Positions 18,601 through 27,959 of a DNA stretch of 64,000 nucleotides are shown here, in pieces. Every line of letters starts with the position of its first letter. The stretch's first letter is position 1. Where the stretch lies: positions 124,001-188,000 of the forward strand of contig NZ_JAERIT010000001.1 of the NCBI RefSeq assembly GCF_017979475.1, given 5' to 3'. The notes beneath the pieces were generated by a model that was given only the letters and a program-made list of their open reading frames with translations, did not search any database and was not told the DNA's origin. Origin of the DNA: Helicobacter pullorum NCTC 12824. GTDB taxonomy: Bacteria; Campylobacterota; Campylobacteria; Campylobacterales; Helicobacteraceae. The translations under genes were made by a program, and so were the position numbers.

Positions 18601-18769
18601 TACTTCTAATTAAACTTCCTTTACTTGATTTGTTTTTTTAATTTGAGAATGAATTTGGGTTGTAATTTTTGCTATTAATTTACCTAGAAACTTAATTGAG
18701 ATTGTTATTTGGTTGGAGTGAAAATTTTAATTTATGTTAGAATTTCATAAAACTTTTAGAAGGAGATTT

Positions 18770-19986
18770 ATGTATCCTATTGTTTTTAATTTAAATGAAA
18801 GTTATGTGCCTTATGCTTCTGTATTGATGACTTCGATTATACAAAATACAAATAAAGATTCTAATGTTAGCGGGGGGGGGGGGCGTATAATTTTCATCTC
18901 TTAATGGATTTTGTCAGTCAAGAAACAAAAGAAAAACTTCAAAACCTCATTTTAGAACTTTCCAAAATTTACCCCTGCACACTTAATATTCATATTTTAG
19001 AGGATGATTACTTTGTTGCATATTCTTTAAAAAAACACAAGGGAAAATATTTAGCTTATTATCGCTTGAAAATCGGTAGTATTTTGCCACAATCTATAAC
19101 AAAATGTGTTTATTTGGATGTAGATATGCTTGTTTTGGGAGATTTGAGGGAATTATTTGCCATAGATTTAAAGGGTAAAATTTGTGGGGTGGTGATGGAA
19201 TATAATTCCCAAAAAATTTTTAAACCAAAAGATAAAACTTATAAAACCCTCGATATTACAGGAAGTTATTTTAACTCTGGAATGTTACTTGTAGATTTGT
19301 ATTTATGGAGGAAAGAGGGGATAGAGGATAAGGCTTTTGGATTTTCTAAGAGTTATTATTATTTTCTTCATGACCAAGATCTTTTGAATCTTGCTTTGTA
19401 TGAGAAAACCTATAAAATTGGAATGGAATGGAATTTTATGGTTTATGTTTATTATCGGGCAATTTGTGCTGATGAAAGAGGGAGGAGAAAACTGCCTTAT
19501 AGACGACAAGAGTTTAATTATTCCTTGAAAAATATAAAGATTATGCATTACTTTGCATATAGCAAGCCATGGGAAGATGGCAAAATTTATTTGGATTACC
19601 ACAATAAATTTCTAGGGCAATATTGGTGGGATATGGTGGAGCAAACACCGATTTTTAAAGAGGAATTGCTAGAGAAAAAACCGCAAGCTGATAACACCCT
19701 ATCTTTTCAATGTTATTTGGGATATAAACTTTTAAGGCTTTACCAAAAGGGACTATTTTTAACTATTCCATTTTACACCTATTTTCTAATTGCCCAAAAA
19801 GATTCAATGAAGATAGAGGAGATTCCATTGCAAGATTATAATCTTTCTCGTGAGATAGGTAGAATCGCATTTGGTGCATATGGTAAGCGTAGAAGGGGGA
19901 AGCTGATTTCCCTGCCTTTTAGAATATTGCATACTATTAAAAACTTTAAAAAAAATCAAGCAAAAATTTTCAAAAACGATTCTTAA
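18770..19986 (+). CDS. GT8-family glycosyltransferase, phase-variable, OFF in this sequence
   Basis: ATG 18770 follows AGAAGGAG and opens MYPIVFNLNESYVPYASVLM, the N-terminus of family-8 (LPS galactosyl/glucosyl-type) transferases. After 34 codons it meets G12 (18872-18883), and with 12 Gs the frame stops 7 codons later. The rest of the enzyme, including YLDVDML with the DxD metal site and GSYFNSGMLLVD, continues in another frame to 19986. A tract of 10 or 13 Gs would join both into about 405 residues. Homopolymeric G slippage is a known phase-variation device in this group. Likely role: adding a sugar to lipooligosaccharide or another surface glycan. Confidence 0.88.
18872..18883 (+). repeat. 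Poly-G tract (12 G), slippage site
   Basis: Twelve consecutive G inside the GT8 coding region. Downstream frame requires a G count of 1 modulo 3, so this count leaves the gene off. It is the only long G tract in the window. Confidence 0.95.
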
Positions 19987-20177
19987 AACTTTGTAGATTT
20001 TGGTTGGATAAGTTTTGGTGGAGTGATAAAAATATCTTTGGTGATTGTTTGAAAGTGGGTAATAGCAAAGCCTGTCTTGGTGTGAAATGGAGGCTTGATT
20101 TTAAAATTTAAAAAACTTGAGAGATAATTAGCAATGCTTTTGGGGATAAAGAGGAGATTGTAATCCCCCTAAAGCCC

Positions 20178-21338
20178 TTATTTAAGACTGAAGTAGTCCT
20201 TGATAGCTTCTACTTTGTCGGTTTTTTCCCAAGTAAATTCTGGTAATTCTCTACCAAAATGCCCATAACTTGCTGTTTTTTGATAAATTGGGCGAAGTAA
20301 ATCTAGCGATTCAATAATGCCTTTAGGAGTTAGGCGGAAGAGTTTTTTTACGCATTCTTCAATTTTGGAATCCTCTACTTTGCCTGTTCCATGCGTATTA
20401 ACTAGAATTGAAACAGGCTCTACAACGCCGATGGCATAAGCAATTTGCACGGTAGCTTTATCGCAAATGCCACTTGCAACGAGATTCTTTGCTACATAAC
20501 GCATTGCATAAGCCCCACTTCTATCCACTTTGCTTGGATCTTTTCCACTAAAAGCTCCACCGCCATGAGGGCAACTTCCACCATAAGTATCTACGATGAT
20601 TTTTCTCCCTGTCAATCCCGCATCACCTTGAGGACCACCGATGACAAATTTACCGGTTGGATTAACAAAATAGCGAATATTGTTTGAAGCAAACTCTTGT
20701 GGCAAAGCCTTTTTGACAACTTCTTCAATCACTGCACTTCTAAGCATTTCTTGAGAGGTTTCTGGGCTGTGTTGGGTAGAAACTACAATCGTATCAATTT
20801 CTGTTGGGATTCCATTGGAATATTTGATAGTAACTTGTGATTTTCCATCAGGACGCAAAAAGGGCAATGTACCATCTTTTCTAAGAGCTGCTAGTCTTTC
20901 TGTGATTCGGTGAGAAAGATAAATAGGAAGTGGCATTAAAACATCGGTTTCTCTGCAAGCATAGCCAAACATCAAACCTTGATCCCCAGCACCGATTTCC
21001 CCATCTTCTCTATCAACACCTTGGTTAATATCGGGGCTTTGTTCTCCAATGCCATTTAATACACCCGCACTGCGGTAGTCAAAACCATATTTTGCATCAA
21101 TGTAGCCAATCTCTCTAATAACGCGTCTAGCAATGTCTTGCATAGGTGCATAAGTGTGTGTTTTTAGCTCCCCTGCAATCACGCAATAACCATTAGAAAG
21201 CAATGTTTCGCAGGCAACTCTTGCTTTTGGGTCTCGCTCTATAATATAGTCCAAAATCGCATCGCTAATTTGGTCTGCCATTTTATCTGGGTGTCCTTCA
21301 GTAACCGATTCAGAAGTAAAAAGAAATTCTTTTTTCAT
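20178..21338 (-). CDS. metK: MetK, S-adenosylmethionine synthetase
   Basis: The 386-residue enzyme makes SAM from methionine and ATP. It contains [20 protein letters not shown] at the N-terminus, [12 protein letters not shown] at about 117 and the second signature [16 protein letters not shown] at about 261. Length and motifs are normal. It is a single gene, with a TACAAT -10 candidate (TGTTACAAT, minus strand, 21369-21377) upstream. The 191 bases between the GT8 stop and the metK end hold an open extension of the GT8 frame (see findings). Confidence 0.97.
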   Translation of the reverse strand: MKKEFLFTSESVTEGHPDKMADQISDAILDYIIERDPKARVACETLLSNGYCVIAGELKTHTYAPMQDIARRVIREIGYIDAKYGFDYRSAGVLNGIGEQSPDINQGVDREDGEIGAGDQGLMFGYACRETDVLMPLPIYLSHRITERLAALRKDGTLPFLRPDGKSQVTIKYSNGIPTEIDTIVVSTQHSPETSQEMLRSAVIEEVVKKALPQEFASNNIRYFVNPTGKFVIGGPQGDAGLTGRKIIVDTYGGSCPHGGGAFSGKDPSKVDRSGAYAMRYVAKNLVASGICDKATVQIAYAIGVVEPVSILVNTHGTGKVEDSKIEECVKKLFRLTPKGIIESLDLLRPIYQKTASYGHFGRELPEFTWEKTDKVEAIKDYFSLK

Positions 21339-21461
21339 AAATTCACCTTGTATTTTTAATTTTTTGAAATTGTAACATTAGAAAACTTAAAATCATCACA
21401 AAATTAGTTGTGAAATTTTAGCTTTAATTTTGGCTTTATATTTTTTTGGATACTATTCTAA

Positions 21462-21478
21462 TTGATATTTTTTATCAA
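21462..21478 (+). promoter_or_regulatory. Palindrome TTGATA-N5-TATCAA before ahpC, possible operator
   Basis: A perfect inverted repeat 27 bases before the ahpC start. The half-site TTGATAT is seen again in a palindrome upstream of htpG. Position near the expected transcription start suits a repressor such as PerR or Fur, but the sequence is not an obvious match to either. Confidence 0.4.
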
Positions 21479-21504
21479 CAAATTATTTTTATAAAGGATT
21501 TAAA

Positions 21505-22101
21505 ATGTTAGTTACAAAAAAAGCTCCAAATTTCAAAGCACCTGCAGTTTTAGCAGATAATCAAATTGTAGAAGATTTCGAACTTGCAAGAAATCTTGGT
21601 AGAAATGGTGCAGTTGTATTCTTTTGGCCAAAAGATTTTACATTTGTTTGCCCTTCAGAAATCATTGCAATGGATCACAGAGTAAAAGCATTTGCAGAAA
21701 AAGGTTTCAATGTAATTGGTGTTTCAATCGATTCTGATGTTGTGCATTTTGCTTGGAAAAACACTCCGGTAAATCAAGGTGGTATTGGTAATGTTCAATT
21801 CCCTATGGTTTCTGATATTACAAAACAAATTTCAAGAGATTATGAAGTATTAATCGATGAAGCAGTTGCACTTAGAGGTTCTTTCCTAATTGATAAAAAT
21901 CAAGTTGTTCGCCATGCGGTAATCAATGACCTTCCACTTGGTAGAAATATGGATGAGATGTTAAGAATGTGCGATGCTTTGACATTCTTTGAAGAGCATG
22001 GTGAAGTTTGCCCTGCTGGTTGGAATAAAGGTGATAAAGGTATGAAAGCTGATGCAAAAGGTGTTGCAGAATATCTTTCACAAAATGCAGATAAGCTTTA
22101 A
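21505..22101 (+). CDS. ahpC: AhpC/TsaA-type peroxiredoxin
   Basis: Typical 2-Cys peroxiredoxin of 198 residues. The peroxidatic Cys49 is in DFTFVCPSEI and the resolving Cys169 in GEVCPAGWNKG. It reduces hydrogen peroxide and organic peroxides in the cytoplasm, using thioredoxin in Helicobacter, where it is among the most abundant proteins. Codon use is strongly biased toward abundant-gene codons, as expected for high expression. It is monocistronic, with a hairpin after the stop. Confidence 0.95.
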   Translation: MLVTKKAPNFKAPAVLADNQIVEDFELARNLGRNGAVVFFWPKDFTFVCPSEIIAMDHRVKAFAEKGFNVIGVSIDSDVVHFAWKNTPVNQGGIGNVQFPMVSDITKQISRDYEVLIDEAVALRGSFLIDKNQVVRHAVINDLPLGRNMDEMLRMCDALTFFEEHGEVCPAGWNKGDKGMKADAKGVAEYLSQNADKL

Positions 22102-22118
22102 TCGCATTCTTCTATCTT

Positions 22119-22137
22119 CCCACCTTTTAAAGGTGGG
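22119..22137 (+). terminator. Intrinsic terminator after ahpC
   Basis: CCCACCTTTTAAAGGTGGG is a strong G+C-rich inverted repeat followed by TTTAAT, 18 bases after the ahpC stop and immediately before the convergent HDOD gene's end. It may act in both directions. Confidence 0.8.
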
Positions 22138-22138
22138 T

Positions 22139-22996
22139 TTAATCTTCAATCTCTTTTGCTAAGTTGTTTTTGGCTTCTTGCGGTAGATTAGCAAGGAAAT
22201 TGCTCATGTCAAAATTAATTTCTTGATTTTTTGCTTCGTTTAAAAGTGCAATAGCTTTTTTTGAGTTAAAGAGACTAAAAGGTGCATAAGGTTCAAATAG
22301 GCAGTTGGTAATTGCTAGAGCATAGGCATTTTTTTTGATTTCGTTAGAAGCGGCATGAGGATTGTCAATATGGGCGATACTTTGAATGAGAATTTCATCA
22401 AATTTCCAATAATCAAACAAGAATCCTAAAAATGAAATGCTATCAATGCCACAATAGTGATTTTCTATTTCGTGGATATCTTGAAAGTTATGCGCTTTGT
22501 TTTCTTGTAGAAATTGTTCGCTTTTGTTGGACTTAATAAGCATATCAGAAAGCAGTATCATTCCTAGACGCAAAAGCATAGCACACGGCACAAGAGTGTT
22601 TGCCAAAGCTTTATCTTCTTCTTTTAGCCAATTTGAAATGAAATCTACTTCTTTGGAACAATTATTGAGAAAATCTGCCGTATTTAATCCATAGGGAGAA
22701 ACATCGATATGAAAAGTGGATTTGAGAGAATTTGCTAATACAATGTTTTTGATATTATTGATTCCAAGTAGAGAGATGACTTGTTGGATTGTGGAAACTT
22801 GTCTTGAGAATCCAAAAAATGGGGAATTTGCAAGGCGTAATAATTCTGCAACCAACAAAGGATCTTTGGAGATAATAGTGGCAATTTTATTGATTTCCAA
22901 ATTTGCTCCATTAGAATCAATGTAATTGCGTAATTCTTCTACGGTGCTAGGAAGTGGTGGAAGATTTTTGATGGTTTCTAATAATAAGGGATTCAT
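22139..22996 (-). CDS. HDOD-domain protein
   Basis: The 285-residue protein has the HDOD pattern LPPLPSTVEELRNYI...IATIISKDPLLVAELLRLANSPFFG and VSTIQQVISLLGINNIKNIVLA. HDOD domains are HD-like folds that usually lack phosphohydrolase residues and act in signalling; no further domain is seen. ATG 22996 is preferred because GGAGGA precedes it; the TTG at 23008 would place that sequence inside the gene. Convergent with ahpC, divergent from mqnA. Role unknown; in related bacteria such proteins affect motility or stress. Confidence 0.85.
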   Translation of the reverse strand: MNPLLLETIKNLPPLPSTVEELRNYIDSNGANLEINKIATIISKDPLLVAELLRLANSPFFGFSRQVSTIQQVISLLGINNIKNIVLANSLKSTFHIDVSPYGLNTADFLNNCSKEVDFISNWLKEEDKALANTLVPCAMLLRLGMILLSDMLIKSNKSEQFLQENKAHNFQDIHEIENHYCGIDSISFLGFLFDYWKFDEILIQSIAHIDNPHAASNEIKKNAYALAITNCLFEPYAPFSLFNSKKAIALLNEAKNQEINFDMSNFLANLPQEAKNNLAKEIED

Positions 22997-23137
22997 AATT
23001 TCCTCCAATTTTTTATGCTATTTTATAGAAATTTTTTTGAAAGCTTACTTTATTTGAAGTTTTAGTAGAAACAACAAAAAAATTAACAAACTTTGGTGTA
23101 AAATATCCACAAAAAGTTTAGTGTTTTAAGGAAAATT

Positions 23138-23839
23138 ATGCGTTTTGGAAAAATTGATTATTTAAATCTTCTTCCTTTTGAGGTTTTTATTCGTTCTTAT
23201 CCGACAACCTCGCAATTTATGCTATTTTATAGGAAAAATAAATCTTATCCAGCAAAATTAAATAAAGAATTTTTATTTGGACGTATTGACGCTGGATTTG
23301 TCTCATCTATTACTGCATTGAGAGCTAAGAGCGAGAGATTCTTTGCCTCACAAGTTGGGATTGTAGCTAAGCGAGAAGTTTTGAGTGTGATTTGCATTCA
23401 AGGCAAAGAGGGGAGTGACTATCAATCTGCAACTTCTAATGCACTTTTAAAAGTTTTGGGATTAAAGGGTAGGGTGTTAATCGGTGATAGGGCGCTTTTT
23501 GAGGTGCTTAGACAAAAAGCACGAGGAGAAAAAAACTACATTGATATGGGGGAATATTGGTATCAAAAGGGGGGATTGCCTTTTGTTTTTGGAAGACTTT
23601 GTGTGAGAAAGGATTTTAAATCTTGTGAGAAGATTATTCAAGCTTTTAGTAAAAGTCATATTAAGATTCCTTACTATCTTTTAAATGAGGCTTCCAAAAA
23701 TACCAAAATAGCCAAAAAGGACATTATAGAATACTTAAAAGTACTTTCTTATAAAATTGACAAAAAGGCAAATTTTGGTGTGGAAAGATTTTATAGGGAA
23801 TTAAGGATATTGGGGATTAAAGCACCAAAAAGATTCTAA
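23138..23839 (+). CDS. mqnA: MqnA-type chorismate dehydratase (menaquinone, futalosine pathway)
   Basis: The 233-residue protein begins RFGKIDYLNLLPF, the start of the MqnA/MqnD periplasmic-binding-like fold, and has the GRIDAGFVSSITALRA segment, which contacts the substrate in this family. It converts chorismate to 3-[(1-carboxyvinyl)oxy]benzoate, the first step of futalosine-dependent menaquinone synthesis used by Helicobacter and Campylobacter. Slightly shorter than most MqnA. Upstream TAAAAT (about 23099-23104) could be the -10. Confidence 0.85.
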   Translation: MRFGKIDYLNLLPFEVFIRSYPTTSQFMLFYRKNKSYPAKLNKEFLFGRIDAGFVSSITALRAKSERFFASQVGIVAKREVLSVICIQGKEGSDYQSATSNALLKVLGLKGRVLIGDRALFEVLRQKARGEKNYIDMGEYWYQKGGLPFVFGRLCVRKDFKSCEKIIQAFSKSHIKIPYYLLNEASKNTKIAKKDIIEYLKVLSYKIDKKANFGVERFYRELRILGIKAPKRF

Positions 23840-23877
23840 AATCTAAAAGATTTAATTTTAAATGCAGGTTTTTTTTG

Positions 23878-23883
23878 TATAAT
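23878..23883 (+). promoter_or_regulatory. Predicted -10 box for ndk operon
   Basis: TATAAT preceded by TG and a run of T (TTTTTTGTATAAT), 53 bases before ndk. Confidence 0.6.
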
Positions 23884-23936
23884 AACACGCTTAATTTTAT
23901 AAAAATCCAAAAATTTGGGTTAAACTAGGAGCAAAA

Positions 23937-24350
23937 ATGGAGCAGACATTATCCATTATCAAGCCTGATGCTGTCAAAAAGAATGTAATTGGCAAAATTG
24001 TTGATAGATTTGAAAGCAATGGCTTAAGAATCGCGGCAATGAAGAAAGTGCAGTTAAGCGAATGCGATGCACAAGAGTTTTATGCTATCCACAAAAGCAG
24101 ACCATTTTTTAATGATTTGGTAGCATTTATGGTAAGCGGTCCTGTGGTTGTAATGGTTTTAGAAGGGCTCAATGCGGTTGCTAAGAATCGTGAGTTAATG
24201 GGTGCTACTAATCCTAAAGAAGCAGCAGCAGGGACAATCCGAGCAGATTTTGCTGAAAGTATTGATGCTAATGCAGTCCATGGAAGCGATAGCTTGGAAA
24301 ATGCAGAAAAAGAGATTCGATTCTTCTTTGCAGAAAGAGAAATTTGCTAA
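23937..24350 (+). CDS. ndk: Ndk, nucleoside diphosphate kinase
   Basis: The 137-residue enzyme balances nucleoside triphosphate pools by phosphotransfer through His115, seen in [12 protein letters not shown]. The N-terminal SIIKPDAV strand is also conserved. AGGAG is placed seven bases before the ATG. It leads a five-gene unit with DUF177, rpmF, plsX and fabH. Confidence 0.97.
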   Translation: MEQTLSIIKPDAVKKNVIGKIVDRFESNGLRIAAMKKVQLSECDAQEFYAIHKSRPFFNDLVAFMVSGPVVVMVLEGLNAVAKNRELMGATNPKEAAAGTIRADFAESIDANAVHGSDSLENAEKEIRFFFAEREIC

Positions 24351-24716
24351 TTGAATAAGATTCCTTTTAATAGGGCATTTCAGAGCTGTAAAAATGGAGA
24401 GAAAATTCCATTTTTTATAGAAAAAGATGCAATAAAGTTTGAAGGGATTTTGGCTTATGATAGCAGTCATAGAGAATTCATCAAACTTTGTGGAACAATA
24501 AGAGGAACAATTGAGCTTATCTGTGATTTGAGTGGAGAATCATACAATGAGGGGCTTAATGAGGATTTAGAATTTTATCTAAGTAATGGGCAGATTGATT
24601 TGGACAGCGAGCATTTTGAAGATATTGTCGAATGTGAGAATGGACAAATTGATTTGGAAGAAATTTTAAGAAGCGAATTAGAAATGATTCGCTGTGATTA
24701 TCATATCAAAGAATAA
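24351..24716 (+). CDS. DUF177/YceD-family protein preceding rpmF
   Basis: A 121-residue acidic protein starting at TTG directly after the ndk stop. The CDLSGESY segment at about 58-65 and the acidic second half fit the DUF177 (YceD) family, which nearly always lies before rpmF and is linked to large-subunit rRNA or ribosome production. The ribosome site is weak, so translation is probably coupled to ndk. Confidence 0.8.
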   Translation: MNKIPFNRAFQSCKNGEKIPFFIEKDAIKFEGILAYDSSHREFIKLCGTIRGTIELICDLSGESYNEGLNEDLEFYLSNGQIDLDSEHFEDIVECENGQIDLEEILRSELEMIRCDYHIKE

Positions 24717-24726
24717 GGAGAATAAA

Positions 24727-24882
24727 ATGGCAGTACCAAAGAGACGCGTAAGTAAAACAAGAGCAGCAAAGAGAAGAACACACTATAAAATTACCTTGGC
24801 AATGCCGGTAAAAGATAAAGATGGCACATGGAAAATGCCACATAGGGTAAATAAATTTACTGGAAATTATAAAAATCAATAA
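24727..24882 (+). CDS. rpmF: RpmF, 50S ribosomal protein L32
   Basis: A 51-residue basic protein beginning [20 protein letters not shown], the L32 signature, behind AAGGAG. The zinc-ribbon cysteine pairs found in many L32 proteins are absent; the Helicobacter form is of this cysteine-free type. Confidence 0.95.
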   Translation: MAVPKRRVSKTRAAKRRTHYKITLAMPVKDKDGTWKMPHRVNKFTGNYKNQ

Positions 24883-24897
24883 TTATAGGCTATAAGA

Positions 24898-25884
24898 GTG
24901 AGAATTGCTGTAGATGCAATGGGTGGAGACTTCGGTGCTTCGCCTCTTGTAGAAGGTGCCTTGTGGGCATTGAAGGAGAAAGATTTTTCTTTGGTTTTGA
25001 TTGGTGATGAGAAGATTCTTGCACCTTTGATACCTGCACAAGTAAGCAAAGAAGTTAAGATTGTTCATTGTGATGATTTCATTGCGATGGATGATAGTGC
25101 GACTGCTGCTTTGAAGCGAAAAGAAAGTTCCATTTATGTTGCTATGGAAATGTTAAAAAGTAAGCAAGTTGATGCGGTAGTATCTGCTGGGCATAGTGGT
25201 GCTACAATGAGTTTGGCAACTTTGAAGATTGGGCGTCTAAAAGGCATCAGTAGACCTGCAATTTGCACTTTAATGCCGCGTATAGATGGCAATAAAAGTT
25301 TGGTTATTGATGCAGGTGCAAATGTGGATTGTAAGCCTGAGAATCTTTTTGAATTTGGCGTGATGGGGTATGAATATGCAAAATGGATTTTAAAATACCC
25401 TAACGCAAGAATCGGACTTCTCACTAATGGAGAGGAAGAGTGCAAGGGAAATGAGACGAGCAAGGCTGCCTTTGAGCTCCTCAAAACACATCCTAATTTT
25501 CTTGGTAATATCGAGGGAAATAATATTTTTGATTCTTCTGTTGAAGTGGTTGTTTGTGATGGTTTTGTGGGCAATGTAGTTTTAAAGACAAGTGAAGGTG
25601 TGGCAGATTCTATTGTTTATCTTTTGAAAAAATACATTAAGGCTTCGCCTATTAGCTTATTTGGTGCTTTATTTTTGAAGGGTGTTTTTAAGAAATTAAA
25701 AAAACAAATCGACTATGCAGAGTATGGTGGAGCACCACTTCTTGGAATTGATGGGAATGTTATTATTTGCCATGGTAAGAGTAATGCCAAAGCTATGAAA
25801 AATGCGATTTTTCAGGCTATTGCTACGATTGAAAATGGCATCAATGATAAGATTTTAGAATCTTTAGAAAAATACAAAGATTAA
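24898..25884 (+). CDS. plsX: PlsX, phosphate acyltransferase
   Basis: The 328-residue enzyme makes acyl-phosphate from acyl-ACP for phospholipid synthesis. It starts at GTG with RIAVDAMGGDFG, and has VSAGHSGATMSLATLKIGRLKG and VCDGFVGNVVLKTSEG, the PlsX landmarks. An earlier start is not available in frame near rpmF. It is followed by fabH as in most bacteria. Confidence 0.95.
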   Translation: MRIAVDAMGGDFGASPLVEGALWALKEKDFSLVLIGDEKILAPLIPAQVSKEVKIVHCDDFIAMDDSATAALKRKESSIYVAMEMLKSKQVDAVVSAGHSGATMSLATLKIGRLKGISRPAICTLMPRIDGNKSLVIDAGANVDCKPENLFEFGVMGYEYAKWILKYPNARIGLLTNGEEECKGNETSKAAFELLKTHPNFLGNIEGNNIFDSSVEVVVCDGFVGNVVLKTSEGVADSIVYLLKKYIKASPISLFGALFLKGVFKKLKKQIDYAEYGGAPLLGIDGNVIICHGKSNAKAMKNAIFQAIATIENGINDKILESLEKYKD

Positions 25885-25898
25885 AAAGCGGAGGAACA

Positions 25899-26903
25899 AT
25901 GGAGAAAAAAATCTATGCAGCTTTAAACTCCATTGGTGCTTATGTTCCAAGCAAAATTATCACTAATGATGATTTGTCAAAAATTGTAGATACAAGCGAT
26001 GAGTGGATACAAAAAAGAACAGGAATCAAAGAGCGGAGATTCGCAGAGGCTGCTGAAGCCACGAGTGATTTGGCTACAAAGGCAGCTAGAATCGCACTTC
26101 AAAGAGCCAAACTCAATCCAGAGCAAATTGATATGGTGATTTTAGCAACCATTTCTCCCGATTTTTTTTGTATGCCATCAACTGCCTGTGTGGTGGCAAA
26201 TAATCTTGGTATCATCAATAAACCGGCTTTTGATATTTCTGCGGCTTGTAGTGGGTTTATCTATTTGCTTGCTTTAGCAAAATCATTGATAGAATCCAAA
26301 GCTTATAAAAATATTTTAATTGTTGGTGCTGAAAAACTCTCAAGCATAATAGATATGCAAGATAGAAGCACTTGTGTGTTGTTTGGTGATGGTGCTGGAG
26401 CTGCTATAATTAGTGCCACAGAGGATAAAGAGGCTGCAATTTTGGATGTTAGGGTTGCTTCTAATGGAGCATACAAAGATTTCTTGATGACACCGGGCTG
26501 TGGGAGTAGAAATCCAGCTAATGCAAGAATGTTGGAGGAAAGACTGCAATTTATCAAAATGAAAGGCAATGAGACATTTAAGATTGCCGTGAAAACATTA
26601 ACTAATGATGTTATAGAGATTATGAAGGCTAATAATCTTACCAAAGATGATATTGATTTTTTTATCCCACACCAAGCAAATTCTCGCATTATCTCTGCTG
26701 TGGGAGAGGCTTTGGAATTTCCAAGTGATAAAGTGGTAAAAACAGTGCATAAATATGGCAATACATCCGCTGCTTCCATACCTATGGCAATTAACGATTA
26801 TTATCAAGAAGGAAGAATCAAAAATGGTTCTAAATTATTGCTTGATGCCTTTGGTGGGGGTTTGACTTGGGGTTCTGCTATTCTTACTTTTAATGGTGAT
26901 TAG
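25899..26903 (+). CDS. fabH: FabH, beta-ketoacyl-ACP synthase III
   Basis: The 334-residue enzyme starts fatty acid chains by condensing acetyl-CoA with malonyl-ACP. The catalytic triad is complete: Cys117 in SAACSGF, His258 in IPHQAN and Asn288 in YGNTSAAS. GGAGG is placed just before the ATG. It ends the ndk unit, six bases from the convergent pseudopilin gene. Confidence 0.96.
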   Translation: MEKKIYAALNSIGAYVPSKIITNDDLSKIVDTSDEWIQKRTGIKERRFAEAAEATSDLATKAARIALQRAKLNPEQIDMVILATISPDFFCMPSTACVVANNLGIINKPAFDISAACSGFIYLLALAKSLIESKAYKNILIVGAEKLSSIIDMQDRSTCVLFGDGAGAAIISATEDKEAAILDVRVASNGAYKDFLMTPGCGSRNPANARMLEERLQFIKMKGNETFKIAVKTLTNDVIEIMKANNLTKDDIDFFIPHQANSRIISAVGEALEFPSDKVVKTVHKYGNTSAASIPMAINDYYQEGRIKNGSKLLLDAFGGGLTWGSAILTFNGD

Positions 26904-26909
26904 AAAGCT

Positions 26910-27305
26910 TTAGAAAATATCGCAGTAGGATTCTCCATTGTGCAAAGTGGCGCTTTTTGTATGCTCACATTCTAAAATCCCATTTTTTATTATAAAATAG
27001 ACTTTTTTATCTTGATTAATACCTATAAAGCCATTTTTTTGTGTTTCAAAATAACAGGTGCTAGGGTGCATATCAAGGGTATCATAGAGTTTTTGTAGGT
27101 CAATAGAGGGGTTTTGCGTATTTTGTGTTTTTATTTGAGTTCTCAAAGCGGTTTTAAAATTAAAAACTTGGAGTTGCAGTTTTTTGTCGCACGCACTTTG
27201 TTGGTAATTGAAAACTTTTGGAAGAGCAAAGCTAAGTAGAATGCCAAGCAAAATAAGTGCCAAAATAATCTCCAAAAGACTAAAGGCACTGCGTTTAAAA
27301 TACAA
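26910..27305 (-). CDS. Type IV pilin-like protein (pseudopilin), second of a pair
   Basis: The 131-residue protein has a short basic leader and the prepilin site SAFSLLEIILALILLGILLS, with Glu at +5 after the likely Ala-Phe cleavage. The rest is a small globular part with a few cysteines (C-D-K, C-Y-F, C-E-H, C-D-I-F). Such proteins are processed by PilD-like peptidase and assemble into short fibres in type II secretion or DNA uptake. Its first codons overlap the preceding pseudopilin gene by 11 bases. Confidence 0.85.
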   Translation of the reverse strand: MYFKRSAFSLLEIILALILLGILLSFALPKVFNYQQSACDKKLQLQVFNFKTALRTQIKTQNTQNPSIDLQKLYDTLDMHPSTCYFETQKNGFIGINQDKKVYFIIKNGILECEHTKSATLHNGESYCDIF

Positions 27306-27795
27306 TAGAGTTGCTCAAAAGAGGAATAATTAGTGGCGTAGAGGGGTTTAAGTCAAGCTGGTAGATGAGTTTTTCACAAGTGTCCCCATTGGAATTGGGT
27401 GTGGTGGTGGTGCTAATTTCTAAAAAGCGGGCTTGATTTGGATTTGTGGCTTGAGGTCCATTGGAAGAATTTAGCAGTTTTGCACTCACACACGCACTCC
27501 CATTGCTAGATTCTAGGGTGGTGGAAATGGCAAAATCCCCTAGATTCCAGTTTGAAGCACTAAGGCTAATGGCGCTATTAAAAGTGCCTTGCCCTTGCGA
27601 GAGAAAGTAAGCTGGGAATGAGCTTTTTAGGGTGTTAATATCGCTTTTTAGAGCCACAAGTTTTGCATCGTCTCTACTTGCAGAAATTTTTGGGATTGCC
27701 ACAGCGGCTAAAATGCCTAAAATGACTAAGATAAATACTAATTCTAGCATTGTAAAAGCTTTTTTGGTTTTTGTTGTTTGGGTTGTGGATTGCAT
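27295..27795 (-). CDS. Type IV pilin-like protein (major-type pseudopilin)
   Basis: The 166-residue protein has the prepilin motif KKAFTMLELVFILVILGIL followed by AAVAIPKISASRDDAK, close to GspG-like and competence pseudopilins. Cleavage before Phe with Glu at +5 is expected. ATG 27795 is chosen because GAGAT precedes it; the open frame runs 16 codons further. It contains two cysteines in the C-terminal region. No secretion ATPase or secretin gene is in the window. Confidence 0.85.
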   Translation of the reverse strand: MQSTTQTTKTKKAFTMLELVFILVILGILAAVAIPKISASRDDAKLVALKSDINTLKSSFPAYFLSQGQGTFNSAISLSASNWNLGDFAISTTLESSNGSACVSAKLLNSSNGPQATNPNQARFLEISTTTTPNSNGDTCEKLIYQLDLNPSTPLIIPLLSNSIVF

Positions 27796-27959
27796 TCTAT
27801 CTCTTTTTGAAAATTTAATTTTGGTTAAATATAAATATACCATTTTTTGATTTTTATGTAAAGGATTGTTTAAAATAAATGCTGTAAATTTAAGTTTTGT
27901 TGATTGTATTTTGGGAAAAAGGTAAGGGATAAATCAAATATATTTGCATTGAGCTAGAA

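Noticed and set aside
20141-20170. GGGGAT...ATCCCC inverted repeat between the GT8 gene and metK as a terminator
   Set aside because: Long loop, no T-run on either strand.
21396-21413. TCACAA-N6-TTGTGA inverted repeat between metK and ahpC
   Set aside because: Orientation is opposite to a CRP-like site (TGTGA-N6-TCACA) and there is no supporting context, so not listed as an operator.
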